Of a DNA stretch of 12,420 nt, positions 7,441 through 12,420 are shown piece after piece (positions within the stretch are counted from its first letter, which is position 1; each line of letters begins with the position of its first letter). Both the position numbers and the translations under genes were made by a program. The notes below the pieces were generated by a model. The model made no database searches, had not been told where the DNA came from, and saw only the letters and a list, made by a program, of their open reading frames with translations. Source of the DNA: Alangreenwoodia sp964438605 (GTDB lineage: Bacteria; Bacillota; Clostridia; Peptostreptococcales; Anaerovoracaceae). The stretch is taken from NCBI GenBank assembly GCA_964438605.1, contig CAYTKT010000056.1, positions 1 through 12,420 on the forward strand, in the 5' to 3' direction.

Positions 7441-9279
7441 ATGTGTGGAATATGCGGAGTTTTTAATTTAAAAAATAAGAGCAGGATTGAAAAGGGAATC
7501 ATAGAAAAAATGCTGTATGCTATCAGGCACCGGGGTCCTGATGGAAGCTGGGTAAAGGTACTTGATGAGGCTGCATTTGGCTTTAACCGTCTCAGTTTTA
7601 TCGATTTGAACGGCGGAATGCAGCCGATTCAGAATGAAGATGAAATGATTACGATGATATGTAATGGAGAAATTTTCAATTACAAGGAATTGCGTAAAAT
7701 TTTAGAAGAAAAAGGTCATCGTTTCCGCACGAAAACAGATGTGGAGGTGATTCTTCATCTTTATGAGGAGCAGGGAATTGATTTTCCTAATTTTTTGAAC
7801 GGGCAATTTGCGATTGCTCTTTATGACGCCAGAAAGAAAATGCTCCTGCTGGTGAGAGATCATCTGGGAATCGCCCCGCTGTTTTATACGGTCACAGACG
7901 GAAAGGTTGTGTTTGCATCTGAAATCAAAGCGATCCTGGAATACCCCGGAGTGAACCGGAAATTAAATATGAAAGCTGTTGATCAGCTGATGAATTTTCC
8001 GGGAATCGTTTCTCCGGTTACTTTTTTTGATGGAATTTATTCGCTGGAATGCGGGCATATGCTCTGTATCGGACAGGATGGGAAAATCTGTAATAGGGAA
8101 TATTGGGATATAGAATATCGTGCGCAGGAGGAAGATCTCGGAGAAGAATATTATGCGCAAAGACTGAGGGAAATGATAAAAGAGGCTGTCGCACGGCGGC
8201 TCGTTGCTGATGTACCGGTCGGATTTTATATTTCGGGCGGATTGGACAGTTCCGTTGTGGCATGTTATATCGGTAAATATTTGCTGAACAGTTATTATTC
8301 GTTTTCAGCAGAGATTATTTCAGACGGATTGGATGAGAGCCGTTTTCAGAAAATAATCCGCGATTATGTCGAATCGGAGCATTACAGCACGAAGGTCGGT
8401 GAGGAGCAAATCTGGGAAAATCTTTCGGGCGTGATTTATCATGCGGAATCAGCAGTGAAAGAGAGTTATGACGTTGCGGCATATCTCTTGTCAGCGCTGG
8501 TTCAGCAGTCGCCCGCAAAAGCAGTACTCACGGGACAGGGATCGGATGAATTTTTTTACGGTTATGCCGGGTATATGGTGGATTTATTTCGCAACATGCA
8601 AAAAAATCAGATGTCAAAACAAGAATGTGAGATGAATGAGCGCCTTTGGGGTGATCCTTATTTTCGATATGAACGGAATCATCCTGAAATCAGGAAGATA
8701 CATACCCGGATTTACAGTAAGGATATGGCGGCTGAGCTCGGACGTTTTTCAGCACTGGATTCCAGTCCGATTAACCTGGAACGCGTAAAGGGCCTCAGCT
8801 CGCAAAAGAGAAGGTCTTATATCGATTTCAAATTGCGGCTTTCAGATCATCTGCTGGGGGAACATGGTGATCGTATGTTTTTTGCTCATTCTGTGGAAGG
8901 ACGACATCCGTTTCTTGATAAGGAATTGCTTTCTTTTGTAGTAAATATACCGGATAAATATAAACTGAAAGGAACAAATGAAAAATATATTCTAAAGAAA
9001 GCGACAGAGGGGATCGTGCCTGATCCGATATTAAAACGAAAAAAGTTTCCATTTCAGGCCCCAGGGATGTCGGCGATGGTGAAAAAGTCCGGCGGCGGAG
9101 AATTTTTAAGTGATTCATTGATCAAAAAATACGGGATTTTTGATGTTGAATATGTAAATGAGATGAAGAAGGTATACAGCCAGGAGGATTTTAAACTCAT
9201 GGGAGCATATGAGATCGATTATCTTATGATTGTGATGACGGTCACCATGTTATGTGAAACATTTTCTCTTTCCGTATAG
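7441..9279 (+). CDS. Glutamine-dependent asparagine-synthetase-like amidotransferase (AsnB family)
   Basis: 612 residues, full length for this family. The N-terminal glutaminase domain begins MCGICGVF with Cys2 as nucleophile and contains RHRGPDG, RLSFIDL and NGEIFNY. The synthetase domain has the ATP-binding PP-loop SGGLDSS (residues 265-271), followed by GQGSDEFFYGY and the C-terminal GRHPFLDKEL. The family hydrolyses glutamine and transfers ammonia to an ATP-activated carboxylate, classically aspartate to asparagine. Several family members instead amidate cell-wall or secondary-metabolite carboxylates. The position downstream of a racemase, adenylation enzyme and MBOAT suggests the target could be the amino acid used by this pathway. 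GAGGG lies upstream of ATG 7441. A housekeeping asparagine synthetase that happens to be cotranscribed cannot be excluded; GQGSDEFFYGY departs from the usual GEGADELFGGY form. Confidence 0.88.
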   Translation: MCGICGVFNLKNKSRIEKGIIEKMLYAIRHRGPDGSWVKVLDEAAFGFNRLSFIDLNGGMQPIQNEDEMITMICNGEIFNYKELRKILEEKGHRFRTKTDVEVILHLYEEQGIDFPNFLNGQFAIALYDARKKMLLLVRDHLGIAPLFYTVTDGKVVFASEIKAILEYPGVNRKLNMKAVDQLMNFPGIVSPVTFFDGIYSLECGHMLCIGQDGKICNREYWDIEYRAQEEDLGEEYYAQRLREMIKEAVARRLVADVPVGFYISGGLDSSVVACYIGKYLLNSYYSFSAEIISDGLDESRFQKIIRDYVESEHYSTKVGEEQIWENLSGVIYHAESAVKESYDVAAYLLSALVQQSPAKAVLTGQGSDEFFYGYAGYMVDLFRNMQKNQMSKQECEMNERLWGDPYFRYERNHPEIRKIHTRIYSKDMAAELGRFSALDSSPINLERVKGLSSQKRRSYIDFKLRLSDHLLGEHGDRMFFAHSVEGRHPFLDKELLSFVVNIPDKYKLKGTNEKYILKKATEGIVPDPILKRKKFPFQAPGMSAMVKKSGGGEFLSDSLIKKYGIFDVEYVNEMKKVYSQEDFKLMGAYEIDYLMIVMTVTMLCETFSLSV

Positions 9280-9294
9280 AGGAGGAAACGGCAG

Positions 9295-9354
9295 ATGCAG
9301 CCGGTCAGCTTGCGGCGGGAAGCGGAAGACGAGATACGAGAAGAAGAAATGTAA
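9295..9354 (+). CDS. Possible small protein of 19 residues
   Basis: A short frame, MQPVSLRREAEDEIREEEM, starts at ATG 9295 and ends TAA 9352-9354. A perfect AGGAGG (9280-9285) begins right after the asparagine-synthetase stop codon and lies 9 bases before this ATG, so the frame is well placed for translation. The product is highly charged (many Glu and Arg), with no signal or membrane segment, and probably helical. The stop overlaps the first bases of the terminator. No family is recognised. It may be a real small protein, a translated spacer, or a remnant of a longer gene. Confidence 0.35.
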   Translation: MQPVSLRREAEDEIREEEM

Positions 9355-9382
9355 AAAGACGGCACGATGCCGTGATCTTTTT
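9353..9382 (+). terminator. Rho-independent terminator ending the dlt-like gene run
   Basis: AAAAAGA-CGGCA, loop CGA, TGCCG-TGA-TCTTTTT. The CGGCA/TGCCG stem is extended by the A-tract pairing with the T-tract, with a 3-base bulge (TGA) on the 3' arm. The run of T at the end fits an intrinsic terminator, and the A-rich 5' side could allow action in both directions. It separates the asparagine-synthetase gene from the SLH gene. Confidence 0.75.
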
Positions 9383-9430
9383 ATCGGTAAAAATGGAATG
9401 ATAAAGATGTATGACAGAGGGTGAGTTTAA

Positions 9431-10849
9431 TTGAATATGAAGAAAAAGAGGCGTTCTTTCAGTCATCCATGCTTTCTGATACTGTTTCTTGTATTATTAG
9501 TGTTTTTGACAACGTTGTTTGGGGCAGTTGTTTCAAAGGGAACGGCTACAGCTGGTACCAGCAGCATCACGGCGGGAAAGCATATGGTGATGAAGCTTAA
9601 TACAGAAGATCATATGAAATTTATGGATTGCGGAGATGATGGATTGTTCCGACCGGAAGATCCACTGACACGGGCTGAGGCGGCGGAGATGATTTTTTCT
9701 CTGGTCTCGGTTGATTCCAGAGCGGAACTTGCCGACGCAGAAGCTTCGTTTGATGATGTGGTTCCGGGAACCTGGGCTTATCCGATCATTACGACACTGG
9801 CGCGTTACGGGATTCTGAGTGGAAAACCGGATGGAAACTTTCATCCGGACGATGCAGTGACAAGGGCAGAATTTACGGAACTTCTGACATCTTTTTTTGA
9901 AAATTTGAAGCCTTTGGAGATGGCGGACGATGAGGAATTCCGCGATGTCCCGGAGGACTACTGGGCAAGGAAGGCTATTCTGTTTGCCGTAAGAAAAAAC
10001 TGGATAACGGGTTATCCGGACGGAACATTTCATCCGGATGGCGCACTTTCGCGGGCTGAAGCATCGGTAATCGTCAATCGTGTCCTTGAGAGGTCTGCTG
10101 ATATGGAAGTGTTGAGTTCATCTCAGCAAATAAGGATTTTTCCTGACGTTGAAACGTGGAACTGGGCATACGCTTCTATTATGGAGGCGACGATTGATCA
10201 TGAGTATACCAAAGAGGAATCCAAAACAGGGCAGAAAGAAATGTGGACTTTTGTTGAACGGGAAGGGACACCTCTTTTGGCCGGTTATCATGTGATTGAC
10301 GGTATTCTTTATTTTGTCGATGAAAATACCGGTGATTTTGTCAGAAATCAATATGTGGAAAATCATTGGTTTGATGCGCAGGGCAGATATACGACGGGTA
10401 ATGTTGAGCTTGACGATCTGGTCAGGACGGCGACACGAGACTGTGTAACGGCTGATATGACCCAGCATGAAATGCTTCAGGCTGTTTTCGATTATATCGT
10501 TGATAACTGTACTTATCGTAAAAACGATATTCTTAAAATGGGTTCCACCGGCTGGACCGAAAAGTACGCGCTGAGTATGCTCAGCTCACATAAAGGAAAT
10601 TGTTACTGTTTTGCGTCAGCTTTTTATGAGCTGGCTAAAAATGTAGGCTATGATCCGCGTGAAGTCGCTGGGCGTGTCTGCAGCGGGAGAGTACCTCATG
10701 GTTGGGTGGAGATTGACGTAAACGGCCGGACATATATGTATGATCCGTGCATGACGTATACTTGCCGGAGAGATGGCGAGAATAAGTATATTTTTGAATT
10801 GAGATACAAGAGAACGCCGTTCACTTATGTTAAAAATGACCGGGACTGA
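9431..10849 (+). CDS. Secreted SLH-domain protein with C-terminal transglutaminase-like domain
   Basis: 472 residues from TTG 9431; an in-frame ATG at 9437 is an alternative, both close to GAGGGTGAG (9417-9425). A signal peptide is clear: MNMKKKRRS, then a hydrophobic run to about residue 34. Three S-layer-homology units follow, arranged as a partial unit (about 60-95), two fuller units (107-155 and 170-220) and a final half (237-255); the conserved TRAE-like motifs are LTRAEA, VTRAEF and LSRAEA. SLH units bind pyruvylated cell-wall polymers and hold the protein on the cell surface. Residues about 283-322 look like a short aromatic/Gly repeat (DGILYFVD, HWFDAQGRY) similar to choline-binding repeats. 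The C-terminal core has Cys391 (HKGNCYCFAS), His423 (PHGWVEID) and Asp438 (MYDPCM). It is a paralogue of the gene cut by the left edge. It lies beyond the terminator, so it probably has its own promoter, though no strong one is visible. Confidence 0.88.
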   Translation: MNMKKKRRSFSHPCFLILFLVLLVFLTTLFGAVVSKGTATAGTSSITAGKHMVMKLNTEDHMKFMDCGDDGLFRPEDPLTRAEAAEMIFSLVSVDSRAELADAEASFDDVVPGTWAYPIITTLARYGILSGKPDGNFHPDDAVTRAEFTELLTSFFENLKPLEMADDEEFRDVPEDYWARKAILFAVRKNWITGYPDGTFHPDGALSRAEASVIVNRVLERSADMEVLSSSQQIRIFPDVETWNWAYASIMEATIDHEYTKEESKTGQKEMWTFVEREGTPLLAGYHVIDGILYFVDENTGDFVRNQYVENHWFDAQGRYTTGNVELDDLVRTATRDCVTADMTQHEMLQAVFDYIVDNCTYRKNDILKMGSTGWTEKYALSMLSSHKGNCYCFASAFYELAKNVGYDPREVAGRVCSGRVPHGWVEIDVNGRTYMYDPCMTYTCRRDGENKYIFELRYKRTPFTYVKNDRD

Positions 10850-10870
10850 TTAAGCGGATGGACAGAGAAA

Positions 10871-11427
10871 AATAGTCGCTGACAACGCATTGCAGCGGCC
10901 GCTCAATCCGCATTTCGGCCAGAAGCAGGTTCAGATCGATCCGGAACGGGCTTCCGGACTTCTTGTGTTTGTAATGTTTCGCCTTGATCTTTCCGCTGAG
11001 CGTCTTGCAGCACTTGTGTGCATAAGAATCCGATATGATGAGATCAATGTCAAGGCGGATCCTGGCATTTCGTCATCGGTGTCCGTAAGAAGAATACCGG
11101 AGATGGGGTTCTTGGGACTGTTTCAGGTTGTTGAGCAATGCTTTCGTCCGCTCGCCGGATAGAAAGGAGGATGCTTCCAATGGCAGAAGCTGCTTCTCTG
11201 CAGGCCCATTTTTTCGCTGAGAAGTTTGATCGGAAGGTCACTTGAGAGTTTCAGGATCACTTGAGATTCCTGCGGCCAATCGGAAAATCTTCTCTCCGGA
11301 CACCACTTCCTTTTACGGAGTATCCTTTTTTTAAGCGGGCTTCGTTGATCCTGGCCATGACGAGGGCGCCGATAAGTTCCTCTTTGGATATGGCCTCATA
11401 TTCTTTAAGGCCGGAATCCTCTTTCAT
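10871..11427 (-). pseudogene. Degenerate IS3-family transposase (OrfA end plus OrfB start)
   Basis: Read on the minus strand, 11427 down to 11257 encodes 56 residues (KEELIGALVMARINEARLKKGY, here given only as the motifs KEELIG and RLKKGYSVKG) that match the C-terminal half of IS3-family OrfA. The N-terminal helix-turn-helix half is missing, and a TAG stands directly before the ATG. OrfB sequence follows: PIKLLSEKMGLQRSSF, then, after frame changes and in-frame stops, RIRLDIDLIISDSYAHKCCK and RIERPLQCVVSDYF. It stops where the catalytic DDE core should begin. The element is therefore truncated at both ends and frame-broken, with no terminal inverted repeats seen. A 9-base direct repeat, CACTTGAGA, occurs twice near 11239-11266, within the OrfA/OrfB junction. 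The short + strand frames in this stretch (such as 10890-11162) are antisense noise. Between 10850 and 10870 I see nothing. Confidence 0.8.
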
Positions 11428-11530
11428 CTAAGTGTTCAACTTGATTTTACAATCAGCTGAAAGTTTTTATTTGATATAAACATGAGCGATTGCCTCGCAG
11501 CTGTGACTGTCTTTTTCATATGGTTAGTGG

Positions 11531-11559
11531 ATGACAGAGATAAGAAAGAACGATATAAT
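11531..11559 (+). promoter_or_regulatory. Sigma-70/sigma-A type promoter for the AAA-ATPase gene
   Basis: -35 ATGACA (11531-11536, five of six consensus bases) and a perfect -10 TATAAT (11554-11559) are separated by exactly 17 bases. Transcription would start near 11566, leaving a leader of about 95 bases before ATG 11662. The leader can form a small hairpin, GGCGAA (11580-11585) with TTCGCC (11591-11596). The 11428-11530 stretch upstream is AT-rich with no gene that I can support. Confidence 0.6.
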
Positions 11560-11661
11560 GAAAGCAAAGTATCGGTGCGGGCGAATCAACTTCGCCGGAT
11601 CGCAGCAGGATAACGGCAAAGGGAACGTCGGATACAGGAAAACAGGAAAAGAGGTGCTTTC

Positions 11662-12420
11662 ATGGCGGGAAGATACAAGCCGCTGCCAATTGGCACGGAG
11701 GATTTTAAAAAAATCATACAAAATGACGCTTATTATGTGGACAAAACGCTGCTGATAAAAGAATTGCTCGATAATAAAAGTGATGTCACGCTCTTTACAC
11801 GCCCCAGAAGATTTGGGAAAACGCTGAACATGAGTATGCTGAAATATTTCTTTGAGGATACGGGGGACGAAACATTAAATGCAGAAAACCACACGATTTT
11901 TAACGGTCTGAAAATCATGGACGCTGGCGAAGAATATACGAAACAGATGCAGCAGTATCCGGTAATCTCGCTGACGCTGAAATCGGCGAAGCAGCCTGAT
12001 TTTAAAACGGCATATGGAATGATCATAAAAGAAATTGCCAGAGAATTTCGTCGGCATGATCGTATTCTGGATACAGATAAGCTTTCTTCTGCGGAAAAAG
12101 AGCATTTCCTGCAGATCAGGGATTGGAAAGCAGAACCGGAACATTATGCGGATGCGCTGCGTTTTTTGTCAGATTGTATTTACAAAGCGGTTGAGAAAAA
12201 AACGATCCTTCTGATCGACGAATACGACGTACCACTGGAAAATTCCTATTTTCGTGGATTTTATCCTGAGATGATCGACTTCATCCGTTCGCTGTTTGAA
12301 TCAGCACTGAAAACAAATCCAAATCTTCAATTTGCTGTTGTGACCGGTTGTCTGCGCATCAGTCGGGAGAGTATCTTTACCGGACTGAATAATTTGCGTA
12401 TCGTTTCCATTCTTAATAAG
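11662..12420 (+). CDS. AAA-ATPase-like protein (PF09820 type), N-terminal part, cut by right edge
   Basis: 253 residues are visible with no stop before the window ends. ATG 11662 is preceded by GAGGTG (11651-11656). The start (PLPIGTEDFKKII, then YYVDKTLLIKELL) and the nucleotide-binding motifs are typical of the AAA-ATPase-like family: a degenerate Walker A, RPRRFGKT (residues 47-54), and Walker B ILLIDE (about 182-187, Asp186) followed by YDVPL. Full-length members usually carry a PD-(D/E)XK nuclease-like domain at the C-terminus, which would lie outside this window. They occur in many copies in gut Firmicutes and Bacteroidetes, and their biological role is not established. It has its own promoter and lies beyond a transposon remnant, so it is probably unrelated to the dlt-like genes. 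Confidence 0.85.
   Translation, partial: MAGRYKPLPIGTEDFKKIIQNDAYYVDKTLLIKELLDNKSDVTLFTRPRRFGKTLNMSMLKYFFEDTGDETLNAENHTIFNGLKIMDAGEEYTKQMQQYPVISLTLKSAKQPDFKTAYGMIIKEIAREFRRHDRILDTDKLSSAEKEHFLQIRDWKAEPEHYADALRFLSDCIYKAVEKKTILLIDEYDVPLENSYFRGFYPEMIDFIRSLFESALKTNPNLQFAVVTGCLRISRESIFTGLNNLRIVSILNK

Noticed and set aside
10890..11162. A 90-codon + strand frame downstream of the SLH gene
   Set aside because: The - strand of the same stretch reads as IS3 OrfB remnants, so the + frame is antisense noise.
11239..11266. Direct repeat of CACTTGAGA as a possible target-site duplication
   Set aside because: Both copies lie inside the transposase relic at the OrfA/OrfB junction, not at its ends.
1..12420. 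CRISPR array, tRNA or rRNA genes, phage genes
   Set aside because: I saw no regularly spaced repeats, no tRNA cloverleaf or rRNA sequence and no phage structural or integrase motifs.

Overview
The window looks like a piece of a Clostridia chromosome, probably a Lachnospiraceae-type gut anaerobe. The evidence is moderate GC (mid-40s % by eye), clostridial Shine-Dalgarno sequences, an S-layer-homology (SLH) surface protein, a degraded IS3-family transposase typical of this group, and a PF09820-type AAA-ATPase. This is inferred from gene content only. All intact genes are on the + strand.

Layout. Positions 1-398 hold the 3' end of a transglutaminase-like surface protein. Positions 430-485 hold an intergenic hairpin. 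A tight gene run follows from 529 to 9354: a membrane-anchored transglutaminase-like protein (529-1560), an aspartate/glutamate-type racemase (1586-2302), a DltA-like amino-acid adenylation enzyme (2309-3823), a DltC-like carrier protein (3844-4086), a lipoprotein (4126-4659), a DltB-like MBOAT acyltransferase (4673-6265), a membrane-anchored SGNH/DltD-like protein with Cys at the nucleophile position (6323-7411), a glutamine-dependent asparagine-synthetase-like amidotransferase (7441-9279) and a possible 19-residue ORF (9295-9354). The run ends at a rho-independent terminator (9353-9382). Next is a secreted SLH protein with a C-terminal transglutaminase-like domain (9431-10849), a paralogue of the gene cut by the left edge. 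Positions 10871-11427 on the - strand are a broken IS3 transposase. A good promoter (11531-11559) precedes an AAA-ATPase (11662 onward) cut by the right edge.

How the genes may work together. Adenylation enzyme, carrier protein, MBOAT protein and SGNH/DltD-like protein are the four functional parts of a dlt system. In dlt systems an amino acid is activated in the cytosol, loaded on a carrier, passed through the membrane by MBOAT and attached to a cell-envelope polymer. Here the same gene run also has its own Asp/Glu-type racemase and an AsnB-type amidotransferase. The adenylation pocket carries Asp-Ala-Lys at the first three specificity positions. I infer a dlt-like pathway using an acidic D-amino acid, or its amide, rather than D-alanine. 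Three transglutaminase-like extracytoplasmic proteins surround it, so the pathway may be tied to surface modification or cross-linking. Substrate, acceptor and the link to the transglutaminase-like proteins are all inferred.
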